From NCBI GenBank assembly GCA_964633285.1, contig CAZWGA010000032.1, positions 1 through 64,000 on the forward strand: a stretch of DNA of 64,000 nt, written 5' to 3'. The notes beneath the pieces are model-generated. The model saw nothing but the letters and a program-made list of their open reading frames with translations, did not search any database and had not been told where the DNA came from. The position numbers and the translations under genes were made by a program. Every line of letters starts with the position of its first letter. Position 1 is the first letter of the stretch. This stretch comes from 20CM-2-55-15 sp964633285. Its GTDB lineage: Bacteria; Acidobacteriota; Terriglobia; 20CM-2-55-15. Below are positions 8,803-16,510 of this stretch, in pieces.

Positions 8803-8875
8803 GGGGCGCGGGTGTTGAAACTCGCGACTACATAACGAATTCAGGATGTAGTCGCGGTTTTTACAACCGCGCCCC
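8803..8875. repeat. REPIN-like palindrome, copy 1 (between operon genes)
   Basis: Two inverted arms face each other. Each arm carries a GC-rich mini-stem (GCGCGG..CCGCGC type) followed by GACTACAT or its complement ATGTAGTC. The copy is more degenerate than those at 11037-11117 and 59829-59906. It sits between the aldolase stop (8890) and the Ldh start (8777) on the minus-strand operon, where it could form a stable hairpin in the transcript. Confidence 0.8.
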
Positions 8876-8889
8876 GCAGTTCAGGCTTT

Positions 8890-9732
8890 CTAGAAGAAGG
8901 CCGTGGGACGTCGAGTCCACGACTTGCCTTTGTCCTTGGCAATCTTTTCGAGATTGTTCACATAAGCGCCTGTTTGCGTGAGCATGTGATGAAGATCGTT
9001 TCCAAGGCTGTGGAAGACAAATCCCTTATCAAGGAATTCTCCAACGCGCGCATCGCCGAACAGGAAAATGCCGAGAATGAGGTTGTTCTTTTTACAGGCA
9101 TTAACAAGTTTTTGCGTGGCGTCATTCAGTTCCGGCGACGTGTACATCTCGGGGAACTTGTATTTTTCATACAGCCCCATCGACATGCAGAGATCGTTTT
9201 GTCCAAGGAAAAGAATATCGAGGCCCTTAACCGTCGCGATTTCGTCGATGTTCTTGATGCAATCCGCAGTTTCAACCTGCATGGCGCAGACGACGTTGTC
9301 ATTCCAGTCACCGGCGTAACCGAGGAGGCCTCTCTTGTTCATGCTGCGTTGCGGAAAATAGACCGATCGCGTTCCGGCAGTGGGATACCGGCAGCACGTC
9401 ACGTATTGCCGTGCTTCATCCGCAGTGTTCACATAGGGGCAGAGAATTCCGTTCGCGCCCATATCCAGTGCCTGCTGGATGCCGGGACGATCGGTATGTC
9501 CACCGACACGAACGATCGAAATGGCGCCGCCCAGCTCGATTCCTGCCAGCATGCCGGACAGTGTTTCGTTTCCCATCGGTCCGTGTTGCGTGTCCACGAG
9601 CAGCCAGTCGTAACCGCTGTGCGCCAGTTGTTCCGCGACCGTCGGACTGTGTGAATTTACGAACAATCCGAATTTGGGACGTCCTTCGCGTAGCTGCGAC
9701 TTAAACTGTTTTCCAGTCAAAGCTTCACTCAT
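8890..9732 (-). CDS. HpcH/HpaI-family aldolase
   Basis: 280 residues. The sequence KFGLFVNSHSPTVAEQLAHS, then DWLLVDTQHGPM, IVRVGGHTD and ANGILCPYVNTADEARQYV, is typical of class II 2-oxo acid aldolases of the HpcH/HpaI group. These use a divalent metal to split 2-keto-3-deoxy or 4-hydroxy-2-oxo acids into pyruvate and an aldehyde. Family histidine (QHGPM) and arginine (IVRV) positions are retained. AGGAGA precedes the ATG at 9732 by about 9 nt. It is the first gene of a four-gene catabolic operon, consistent with sugar-acid or aromatic side-chain breakdown. The exact substrate is unknown. Confidence 0.9.
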   Translation of the reverse strand: MSEALTGKQFKSQLREGRPKFGLFVNSHSPTVAEQLAHSGYDWLLVDTQHGPMGNETLSGMLAGIELGGAISIVRVGGHTDRPGIQQALDMGANGILCPYVNTADEARQYVTCCRYPTAGTRSVYFPQRSMNKRGLLGYAGDWNDNVVCAMQVETADCIKNIDEIATVKGLDILFLGQNDLCMSMGLYEKYKFPEMYTSPELNDATQKLVNACKKNNLILGIFLFGDARVGEFLDKGFVFHSLGNDLHHMLTQTGAYVNNLEKIAKDKGKSWTRRPTAFF

Positions 9733-9850
9733 TTAGTTGTTCTCCTATCCTTATTGTTGGTTTGAATTTTACTGAGAACGTGCTTCTGGTGTAATACACG
9801 GTCAGATAATTCCAGCACGAAACTCTACCTGATTCTTGAAATGCCGTAAA

Positions 9851-9867
9851 CAGGGCTCTTCGCCCTG
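9851..9867 (-). terminator. short GC-rich hairpin after DUF6644 gene
   Basis: CAGGGC/GCCCTG with a five-base loop lies just beyond the stop of the minus-strand gene ending at 9871. In the direction of transcription it is followed by TTTA. It is a weak intrinsic terminator candidate. Confidence 0.4.
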
Positions 9868-9870
9868 AGA

Positions 9871-10347
9871 TCATAGAAATCCGATGGCTCGTCCTCCCAG
9901 CCCGACGCCCATCCAAAGAAGAAAATTAATGCCTCCGATCACAACACCAACGGCCCTGTGAGGCTCGCGGTCGGAGCGTGTGATTTTGCGATGAATCGTG
10001 AAATGAAAAACAAGCGCGAGAAACAGGAACGTCATCTTCACCTGGAACGGCACGCTGGCGTAACACTTCATGGCTTCGGATGCGAACAACATCAGACCGG
10101 TTGCCAGAATCACCACCAGACTCCAGAACGCCCACGGCGACAAGTCGCGCGCGACCTGCTGAACGGGCTGATGCTTCATCATGAGGCCGCACAATCGCAT
10201 ATTGAGAACGAGCACGGCCCCGAACAGAAGGGTCAGGGCCAGCAAGTGAAACGTCTCGATGATTGGAAAATAGAACCGCGATCCTCGAACGGTTTCCGCG
10301 AGCCATGTTTTGTCGGCCCATTGAAAAAGCGGCAAGAGAAAATGCAT
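9871..10347 (-). CDS. DUF6644-like integral membrane protein
   Basis: 158 residues with four predicted hydrophobic segments (about 25-50, 70-90, 98-118 and 132-155). The conserved block LRLCGL-like (NMRLCGLMMKHQPVQQV), followed by GLMLFASEAMKCY and FQVKMTF, is shared with the neighbouring protein at 10366-10863. The two are therefore paralogues arising by tandem duplication or an ancient heterodimer. Conserved histidines in the membrane segments would suit metal or heme binding, but the function of the family is not known. The genes are 18 bp apart and surely co-transcribed. Confidence 0.8.
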   Translation of the reverse strand: MHFLLPLFQWADKTWLAETVRGSRFYFPIIETFHLLALTLLFGAVLVLNMRLCGLMMKHQPVQQVARDLSPWAFWSLVVILATGLMLFASEAMKCYASVPFQVKMTFLFLALVFHFTIHRKITRSDREPHRAVGVVIGGINFLLWMGVGLGGRAIGFL

Positions 10348-10365
10348 GAATTCGAAATACTCCGT

Positions 10366-10863
10366 TCAGAACAGGTTGTATGCGGTCGCGCGTCCGGCAA
10401 TGATCACGATGCTCCAGGTGACGATGGAAAACAATCCCGCAAGCCGCGCCTTTATCGGAGGAATCGGATACTTATCCCATTCCTCGATGCTCTTCTTGGT
10501 TTTCAGCTCGAATATCGCCGCATTGGCGCCAGCCAGTAACAAAGCCAGGACTTTCGCTCTGAAGAATCCACTCAGATAACACTTTTCGGCTTCGGACCAG
10601 AAGAGAAGGATGCCCGTAATAAACATCACAACAAATCCAAAGAACGCCAGCGGCATCACCTGCTTGTGTACCTGCGAAACCGGCTGATGTTTCATTCCCC
10701 ATCCCATGAGGCGGAGATCGAACCAGATCAGCACGCCCACGGACAGGGCCAGTGCAAGAACGTGTGTCGTTTCAACGAGTGGGAATGTCCAGATGGATTC
10801 TCGAATCCCGGTACCTATGTCGCTGACTTGCATCCAATGGATAAAGGCGGGGACTTCCGGCAT
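10366..10863 (-). CDS. DUF6644-like integral membrane protein, upstream paralogue
   Basis: 165 residues from the ATG at 10863. A longer frame extends to 11010, but its extra 49 residues lack hydrophobic or conserved character. AGAGGTC lies about 8 nt before the chosen ATG. It has four membrane segments, with the shared pattern WFDLRLMGWGMKHQPVSQV and GILLFWSEAEKCYLS, matching its neighbour. A short cytoplasmic segment (KSIEEWDKYPIPPIKARLAG) precedes the last helix. Function unknown. Confidence 0.8.
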   Translation of the reverse strand: MPEVPAFIHWMQVSDIGTGIRESIWTFPLVETTHVLALALSVGVLIWFDLRLMGWGMKHQPVSQVHKQVMPLAFFGFVVMFITGILLFWSEAEKCYLSGFFRAKVLALLLAGANAAIFELKTKKSIEEWDKYPIPPIKARLAGLFSIVTWSIVIIAGRATAYNLF

Positions 10864-11036
10864 GTAAAAAGACCTCTGAATTCCGTAAGAAATCGCGTGA
10901 CCCGGCACGATACCACAATTCATTGCTGATATGTCAATCGCACCAAAGGGGGATGCCACCTTAAGAATCTCTGAATTCTTTGTCAGAAGCGGGTTTGGTG
11001 TTGCCGGCATGAATCAGCGGCGAATAGACTTCGAAA

Positions 11037-11117
11037 AACGCGGGCATAAAGCCCGCGACTACATATTGGAATCACATTTCGACTGAATTATGTAGTCGCG
11101 GGTTTTATACCCGCGTT
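11037..11117. repeat. REPIN-like palindrome, copy 2 (5' leader of sialidase-like gene)
   Basis: The left arm AACGCGGGCATAAAGCCCGC then GACTACATA and the right arm TATGTAGTC then GCGGGTTTTATACCCGC are nearly perfect complements, and each arm folds on itself as well. It lies in the 271 bp gap between divergent genes and ends 17 nt before the ATG at 11135. Nothing else is evident in that gap beyond AT-rich promoter-like sequence. Confidence 0.85.
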
Positions 11118-11134
11118 CAGAAAGGCAAACTTTC

Positions 11135-12319
11135 ATGCTGAAACCGATCATCGTCTCCGTACTTGCCGGGATTTTCGCCCTCGCACCGGCTCCATCGGTA
11201 ACCGAACTCAAATCGCCGGCCGCTGCCGGCAGTGGGGAAGCCAATCTGGTGACCGCGGCGGACGGTCGCGTTTTCCTCAGTTGGCTTGAACCGGTCTCTC
11301 CGAAGGGCAGTGTATTGAAATTTTCGGTCCGTGGTCCGCAAGGCTGGTCGGCGCCGAAGACCATCGCGCGAGGAACGAACTGGTTTGCGAATCCTGCGGA
11401 TTTTCCATCGATGTCGGTGTTGTCCGATGGGACTCTAGCGGCACACTGGCTGGTGATGAGCGGCGGTTCGGATTCGGAAGCCTATGACATCAATATCGCG
11501 TTTTCGAAAGATGGCGGTACGACATGGAGCAAGCCCGTCGTTCCCCATCGGGACGGCAAGAAACGCGAGCATGGATTCGTGTCGCTTGTGCCGACGGCCG
11601 ACTCCAGGCTGGCTGCCATCTGGCTCGATGGCCGCAACATGCCAAGCGAAGAAGAAGGAAACATGGCTCTGATGTACACCACGATCTCTCCCGCCGGTGT
11701 TCTCGGCGCCGAAGCGCAGATCGATAATCGCGTCTGCGAGTGTTGCAAGACGTCGATGACCAACACTCCCGATGGCCTGGTTGCCGTCTATCGCGATCGT
11801 TCGGACAAGGAGATTCGCGATATTTCAATCGTCCGGTACGCGAACGGCAAGTGGTCCGCGCCCGAAGCATTAACGAAAGACGGATGGGAAATCGACGGCT
11901 GCCCTATCAATGGTCCGGCCATTTCGTCCAATGGAAAGAATGTCGCAGTGGCCTGGTTCACGGCGCCCGGAGATAAGCCGCAGGTGAACGTCATGCTTTC
12001 ATCGGACTCCGGCAAAACGTTCGGCCGGAAAATTCGAATCGACGAAGGAAATCCGGCGGGACGGGTCGAGGTGGTGAGCCTCGCTTCCGGCGGCGCTGTG
12101 GTGAGCTGGATCGAGCGCACGGGACAGAATCCGCAGTTGCATCTTCGCGAAGTGGCGGCGAATGGAACTCCCGCAGCTCCGCTGAATGTTTCCGGTGCGG
12201 CGAAGGCCAGTTCGAGCGCATTTCCGAAGATGGTTCGGTCGGGAGACGACCTTGTCGTCGCGTGGTCCGACTCTGCACAGCCGGCCCAGGTTCATACATC
12301 GATCGTCAAAATAAATTGA
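11135..12319 (+). CDS. secreted BNR-repeat (sialidase-like) protein
   Basis: 394 residues with a signal peptide (about 1-20). At least two Asp-box/BNR motifs are present (FSKDGGTTW and SSDSGKTF), indicating a beta-propeller of the sialidase superfamily. A cysteine cluster VCECCKTSM at about 199-207 is notable. It is shared, to my memory, by a group of acidobacterial propellers of unknown role and could bind metal. The catalytic arginine triad of true sialidases is not obvious, so glycosidase activity is doubtful. A hairpin follows the stop, and a REPIN lies in the leader. The downstream two-component genes may be separately transcribed. Confidence 0.8.
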   Translation: MLKPIIVSVLAGIFALAPAPSVTELKSPAAAGSGEANLVTAADGRVFLSWLEPVSPKGSVLKFSVRGPQGWSAPKTIARGTNWFANPADFPSMSVLSDGTLAAHWLVMSGGSDSEAYDINIAFSKDGGTTWSKPVVPHRDGKKREHGFVSLVPTADSRLAAIWLDGRNMPSEEEGNMALMYTTISPAGVLGAEAQIDNRVCECCKTSMTNTPDGLVAVYRDRSDKEIRDISIVRYANGKWSAPEALTKDGWEIDGCPINGPAISSNGKNVAVAWFTAPGDKPQVNVMLSSDSGKTFGRKIRIDEGNPAGRVEVVSLASGGAVVSWIERTGQNPQLHLREVAANGTPAAPLNVSGAAKASSSAFPKMVRSGDDLVVAWSDSAQPAQVHTSIVKIN

Positions 12320-12327
12320 TGAGGAAA

Positions 12328-12354
12328 CACAAAGACAAAATGATTGTCTTTGTG
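12328..12354 (+). terminator. hairpin between sialidase-like gene and response regulator
   Basis: CACAAAGACAA pairs perfectly with TTGTCTTTGTG across a five-base loop, nine bases after the upstream stop. There is no long T tract, only CTTCCTTGCTTT, so termination is plausible but unproven. A related CACAAAG hairpin occurs at 53699-53744. Confidence 0.5.
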
Positions 12355-12370
12355 CTTCCTTGCTTTAACC

Positions 12371-13054
12371 ATGCGTATTCTGGTTGTGGAAGACGAGATC
12401 AAAGTCGCAAAGGCTTTGAAGGAAGGTCTTGAAGACGAACGCTACGAAGCGGTAGTGGCGCACACGGGCGAAGATGCCTTCTTTCGCATCAATACCGAGC
12501 CCTTCGATATGATCCTCCTTGACGTCATGCTTCCGGGGCGCGACGGCCTTCAGATCCTGACCAGCATTCGCAAGAACGGCATCGACACGCCGGTCCTTCT
12601 TCTCACGGCGCGAGACACTCTGGAAGATCGAGTTGCCGGATTGAACAGCGGCGCGGACGATTACCTGATCAAACCTTTTGCATTCGAAGAACTGCTCGCG
12701 CGAATTCGCGCGCTTCTGAGGCGCGGGCGTACGGCGGATTCTCTTCGCCTCGGTGTGCGTGATCTCGACATGGATCTCGTTACCCGAAAAGTCATGCGGG
12801 GCGGGCGCGTTGTGGAACTCACCACGCGGGAATTCGAGCTTCTGGAGTACCTGCTTCGGCATCAGGGGCAGGCCGTCCTGCGTGATACACTAGCGCGCGA
12901 AGTCTGGAAAGAAACGACTCGAGGCACGCCTTTGAACAACGTCATCGATGTTCACATCGCCCGGCTGCGGCGAAAAGTGGATACCGACTATCCTGTGAAA
13001 TTGATCCATACGATCCGTGGCGTCGGATTCATGCTCGGTGAGGGAGAGCCATGA
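12371..13054 (+). CDS. OmpR-family response regulator
   Basis: 227 residues from the ATG at 12371. A nine-residue upstream extension lacks a start signal and is dropped. The receiver domain has the acidic pair in VVEDE, the phospho-acceptor D51 in MILLDVMLPG, and the conserved lysine in YLIKPFAFEEL. The C-terminal winged helix (about 125-220) contains LTTREFELLEYLLRHQG and VIDVHIARLRRKV, typical of OmpR/PhoB DNA binding. Its stop overlaps the kinase start by 4 nt (ATGA), so the pair forms a classic two-component system. Target promoters are not identified, but the PepSY and TonB genes downstream are natural candidates. Confidence 0.94.
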   Translation: MRILVVEDEIKVAKALKEGLEDERYEAVVAHTGEDAFFRINTEPFDMILLDVMLPGRDGLQILTSIRKNGIDTPVLLLTARDTLEDRVAGLNSGADDYLIKPFAFEELLARIRALLRRGRTADSLRLGVRDLDMDLVTRKVMRGGRVVELTTREFELLEYLLRHQGQAVLRDTLAREVWKETTRGTPLNNVIDVHIARLRRKVDTDYPVKLIHTIRGVGFMLGEGEP

Positions 13055-14469
13055 TTCATCTTCGGCCGCGCAGTGTTCGTGTTCGACTTACGTTGTGGTA
13101 CATCGCCGTGATGCTCGCCGTTCTCGGTGTGTATGCCGGCGCGGTCTACACGTTTGTGCGCGACAATTCTTCGCGGCTGCTCGATTCCCGTCTTCACGAC
13201 GATTTTGACTGGGCTTCCGACATGCTGGCGCAGCGTCCGGATGGATCGATTGCGCCATACGACGAAACGGGCGAAGGCGACAGCCCGTGGCTCCAGGTCT
13301 GGAGCGCCGATGGAAAACTTCTTTACGACACGCCTGAAGCGCGCCGGAATCCCGTTCCAAAGAGCGACAAGCTGGCGACTGTGCCTGACGAAAGAATCGT
13401 AACGGTTCCCGAAGTGAATCCACCATACCGGGTGATGAGCGGGAACGCGCGCATCGGCGGCAGGCCTGTTGTCGTGCAGGTCGCGCGATCGGAAGGTGCG
13501 ATCTGGCAGGATCTCAATCAGCTCACATACATCCTTTTCCTCGGCTTGCCCATCGGTGTTGCGGCTGCAGGACTCGGCGGCTACCTGCTGGCGCGCCGGG
13601 CCCTCGCGCCGGTGGACCGCATGGCCGAACGCGCGCGCTCGATCAATGCCGAGCGCTTGAATGACCGCTTGCCCGTGGACAATCCCGCCGACGAATTGGG
13701 CCGTCTCGCCACCGTGTTTAATGAAACGCTCACCCGGCTGGAATCGTCGTTCGGTCAGATGCGCCGGTTTACCGCCGATGCATCGCACGAACTGAGAACT
13801 CCGTTGACGGCGATTCGCAGTGTCGGCGAGGTCGGACTGCGCGGCCGTCGCGATGAAGCGACGTACCGGGAAATCATCGGAAGCATGCTTGAAGAAGTCG
13901 ACCGGCTCGCGCTTCTCGTGGATCGCCTTCTGACGCTTTCTCGCGCCGACATGGGGCAGGAGAAACTGGCCGTCGATGTCGTCGATGTAAGCGATCTCGC
14001 CGGAGAAATCGCCGATCATCTGAGTGTTCTGGCGGAAGAAAAAGATCAGGTGATCCGGGTGGAGGCCGGCGCCGTTCCCCGCTGGATCGGCGATCGCGTT
14101 ACGTTGAGACAGGCATTGCTCAACCTCGTCGATAACGCCGTCAAGTACAGCCCGGCCGGAGCTGCCATCGAAATTCGAATTGCTCAGACGCCGGACGGAA
14201 CCGCGATCGATGTTCACGACACGGGCCCCGGAATTCCAGAGGAACTTCAATCGCGCATCTTCGATCGCTTCTTCCGTGTCGATAAAGCGCGGTCGCGCGA
14301 AAACGGCGGAACCGGTCTCGGGCTGGCCATCGCAAAATGGGCGGTCGAAGCCAATGGCGGTCATTTGACGCTCGAGTCGTCGAACACCGGCGGAACGTGC
14401 TTCCGCATCCTGTTGCCGCAGACCGCGGTCGATTTGGAAAATGAGTCCGTGGGTCATGTGGCCGTTTGA
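13051..14469 (+). CDS. membrane sensor histidine kinase
   Basis: 472 residues. Membrane segments at about 12-34 and 157-180 flank a periplasmic sensor region of about 120 residues with no recognisable ligand fold. A HAMP linker follows (ALAPVDRMAERARSI). The dimerisation/phosphoacceptor helix has H246 in DASHELRTPL. The ATPase domain shows the N box LLNLVDNAVKYSP, the G1 box DTGPGIP and GGTGLGLAIAKW. It should phosphorylate the regulator encoded just upstream. Similar kinases in this arrangement often respond to metals or envelope stress. The next gene encodes a PepSY membrane protein, which supports a metal or redox theme. It ends before a near-perfect 99 bp palindrome. Confidence 0.93.
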   Translation: MIHLRPRSVRVRLTLWYIAVMLAVLGVYAGAVYTFVRDNSSRLLDSRLHDDFDWASDMLAQRPDGSIAPYDETGEGDSPWLQVWSADGKLLYDTPEARRNPVPKSDKLATVPDERIVTVPEVNPPYRVMSGNARIGGRPVVVQVARSEGAIWQDLNQLTYILFLGLPIGVAAAGLGGYLLARRALAPVDRMAERARSINAERLNDRLPVDNPADELGRLATVFNETLTRLESSFGQMRRFTADASHELRTPLTAIRSVGEVGLRGRRDEATYREIIGSMLEEVDRLALLVDRLLTLSRADMGQEKLAVDVVDVSDLAGEIADHLSVLAEEKDQVIRVEAGAVPRWIGDRVTLRQALLNLVDNAVKYSPAGAAIEIRIAQTPDGTAIDVHDTGPGIPEELQSRIFDRFFRVDKARSRENGGTGLGLAIAKWAVEANGGHLTLESSNTGGTCFRILLPQTAVDLENESVGHVAV

Positions 14470-14476
14470 CAGTGAA

Positions 14477-14575
14477 ATTTGAGAGTGCAGATGGGATATC
14501 CCAGTATTTGAGAACATTGGAGAACACTTTTCTTCGAGTATCAAATATTGGAATATCCCATCTGCACTCTCAAAT
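14477..14575. repeat. large inverted repeat (MITE/REP-like) filling an intergenic gap
   Basis: A 23-base arm starting ATTTGAGAGTGCAGATGGG at 14477-14499 is perfectly complementary to 14553-14575. The match continues inward for about 12 more bases with two mismatches. The arms enclose a loop of about 29 bases. It occupies nearly the whole gap between the kinase stop (14469) and the ATG at 14579. No other copy was seen in the window, and no target duplication is evident. Confidence 0.85.
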
Positions 14576-14578
14576 CCA

Positions 14579-16018
14579 ATGAACCGCAAATTCATCATCC
14601 TCACTCACCGCTACCTCGGCATCGTCCTCTCTCCTTTCTTCCTCATGTGGTTCGTTTCCGGCATCGCAATGATCTTTGCGCGAGGCATGCCCGAGCTTTC
14701 ATCGGAAAAACGGCTTGAGCTTTTGTCCGAATTAAATCTCGGCGTCGTGAAAATCAGCCCCGCGGAAGCCGGGGCCAAGGCTGAACTCGATCGGCCGCCC
14801 GCCAGAGCCGTGTTGTTGATGATCATGGGTCGGCCCGCTTATCGATTCGAGGGCCGCGGCACTGTGACGATTTTCGCGGATACGGGCGAACCGTTGCCGG
14901 ATATCGGCCAGAAAGAAGCGATGACGATTACCGGCAGCTACGTCGCCACGCACATGGACCTGCCGCCATCACGATTACACTACGCGGGCGAGCTCGATCA
15001 GGCCGATCAATGGACGCTCGAAAACCGTCGAAGCCTTCCGATGCACAAGCTGCGACTCGATGACAAAGATCACACTGAGTTTTACGTTTCGGAGGAAACC
15101 GGCGAGATTCAACTGATCACCACGCGTGCAAGCCGGGCTCTTTCGTGGATCGCTGCAATCCCGCACTGGATGTACTTCACGCCTCTCCGTTTGAAAGATC
15201 AATTGTGGAGACAACTTGTTCTCTGGACTTCCGGTATCGGCGCCGTTCTCGCGCTTCTCGGCATCGTCCTGATCTTCTATCAATTCCGCACCCGCTATGC
15301 CGGGTTGATGCGCTGGCACTACGTGACGGGCTCGTTCTTCGGCGTCTTTGCGCTGACGTGGGTTTTCAGCGGCTGGCTTTCGATGGAACCGTTCTTCTGG
15401 GCATCCGGCGGCGGCAGCGGAAATCGCATCCGGCAGACACTCGCAGGCGGACCTCTCGATTTGAAATTGTTTCCGATGCCGGATGCCGGAAGCTGGTTTC
15501 CGTTGATGCCGGGCCGCTCACCGAAAGAAATCGAGTTCGTCCGGATACAGGGCGATCCTTACTTTGTTGCGCGCGGTGTGGAGTCCGAACCGATGCTGAT
15601 CTCCGCGAACCTATTGCAGGTTCGCAACAAACCCTTCTCGATCGATTCGCTGATGAGCCGCATTCAGCAGGGCAATCCCGGAGCCGGCGTTGCCGAGTCC
15701 GCCGTCTTGTCCGATTACGATTCCTACTATCATCCCGGCGAAACGCTGCCACGATTGCCGATTCTGCGTGTGAAGTTCTCGGACCCGGATGCAACGTGGA
15801 TTTACGTTGATCCTCGAATGGGACAAGCCGTCGCGCGATTCACTCGCCGCGAGAGACTGCAACGGTGGATTTATCACGGCTTTCACAGTCTCGATTTTAA
15901 TTTCTGGTATTACAACGGCAAGGTGTGGCGCATTGCGATGGTCACGCTGAATGCCGGCGGCGCGATTCTGAGCGGAATTGGATTCGTCCTTGCGATTCGA
16001 AGATTGCGTCGGGTGTAA
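14579..16018 (+). CDS. PepSY-associated transmembrane protein
   Basis: 479 residues. The N-terminus RKFIILTHRYLGIVLSPFFL is the typical first helix, with a heme- or metal-ligand-like histidine, of PepSY_TM proteins. Further helices lie at about 185-235, 250-270 and near the C-terminus (about 450-475). They are separated by long periplasmic PepSY regions (for instance EFYVSEETGEIQLITTR). Members occur beside siderophore or metal TonB receptors, where some act as ferric-siderophore reductases, and beside two-component systems. The start codon lies only 3 nt past a strong palindrome, and no Shine-Dalgarno sequence is visible outside that hairpin, so initiation may be structure-dependent. Confidence 0.85.
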   Translation: MNRKFIILTHRYLGIVLSPFFLMWFVSGIAMIFARGMPELSSEKRLELLSELNLGVVKISPAEAGAKAELDRPPARAVLLMIMGRPAYRFEGRGTVTIFADTGEPLPDIGQKEAMTITGSYVATHMDLPPSRLHYAGELDQADQWTLENRRSLPMHKLRLDDKDHTEFYVSEETGEIQLITTRASRALSWIAAIPHWMYFTPLRLKDQLWRQLVLWTSGIGAVLALLGIVLIFYQFRTRYAGLMRWHYVTGSFFGVFALTWVFSGWLSMEPFFWASGGGSGNRIRQTLAGGPLDLKLFPMPDAGSWFPLMPGRSPKEIEFVRIQGDPYFVARGVESEPMLISANLLQVRNKPFSIDSLMSRIQQGNPGAGVAESAVLSDYDSYYHPGETLPRLPILRVKFSDPDATWIYVDPRMGQAVARFTRRERLQRWIYHGFHSLDFNFWYYNGKVWRIAMVTLNAGGAILSGIGFVLAIRRLRRV

Positions 16019-16035
16019 GGAATTTCAGGATGAAG

Positions 16036-16041
16036 TACTAT
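16036..16041 (+). promoter_or_regulatory. -10-like hexamer TACTAT close to start codon
   Basis: TACTAT ends 7 nt before the ATG at 16049 and no Shine-Dalgarno sequence lies between. If used, the transcript would be leaderless or nearly so. No -35 match was required for the call. Confidence 0.35.
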
Positions 16042-16048
16042 ACGGCGG

Positions 16049-16507
16049 ATGGGCTACGTCGATAACAACCTGATCAGCGGCGAACACGTTACGTACAAAG
16101 CCAGGCTTCACTGGATCGTATTTATCAAGCCGGCGTTGATCTCCATGGCGTTCGGTGTTGTCGCGGCCTGGGCTTTGTATGAAGGCTATACGCTGCCCGG
16201 ACTGGGCCTGATCGTTGTCGGGGTCATTCCGCTGGTGATTGCTGCAATCGCGAGATCCAGCGCTGAGTTCGCGGTTACGAATAAACGAGTCATCCTGAAA
16301 GTCGGTTTTATTCAGAAAGACACCGCCGAGATGTTTCTGAACAAAATCGAAAGCGTTGGCGTGGATCAAAGCATCGGAGGACGCGTGCTGGGTTTCGGAA
16401 CGATCGTCATCCGAGGCACCGGCGGCACGCTCGAGCCCTTCGACCGCATTGCGGCTCCGCTCGAATTTCGCCGGCAAATTCAGGAACAAATCGGACAGGG
16501 TGTGTGA
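16049..16507 (+). CDS. bacterial PH-domain membrane protein
   Basis: 152 residues. Two hydrophobic helices (about 25-42 and 48-66) are followed by a bacterial PH domain of the DUF304/bPH2 type. Its typical string is SAEFAVTNKRVILKVGFIQ, then FLNKIESVGVDQSIGGRVLG, FGTIVIRGTGGT and a closing amphipathic helix. Such proteins sit in the cytoplasmic membrane with the PH domain inside, and their ligands are unknown. It ends 3 nt from the convergent cytochrome gene. The start is preceded by a -10-like hexamer rather than a ribosome binding site. Confidence 0.88.
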   Translation: MGYVDNNLISGEHVTYKARLHWIVFIKPALISMAFGVVAAWALYEGYTLPGLGLIVVGVIPLVIAAIARSSAEFAVTNKRVILKVGFIQKDTAEMFLNKIESVGVDQSIGGRVLGFGTIVIRGTGGTLEPFDRIAAPLEFRRQIQEQIGQGV

Positions 16508-16510
16508 CCT

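Noticed and set aside
10864..11010. N-terminal extension of the DUF6644 gene
   Set aside because: The extra residues are not conserved in character, and AGAGGTC supports the ATG at 10863.
12988..14604. 538-codon open frame antisense to the histidine kinase
   Set aside because: The kinase has all its motifs. The antisense product has no domain, and it also crosses the palindrome at 14477-14575.
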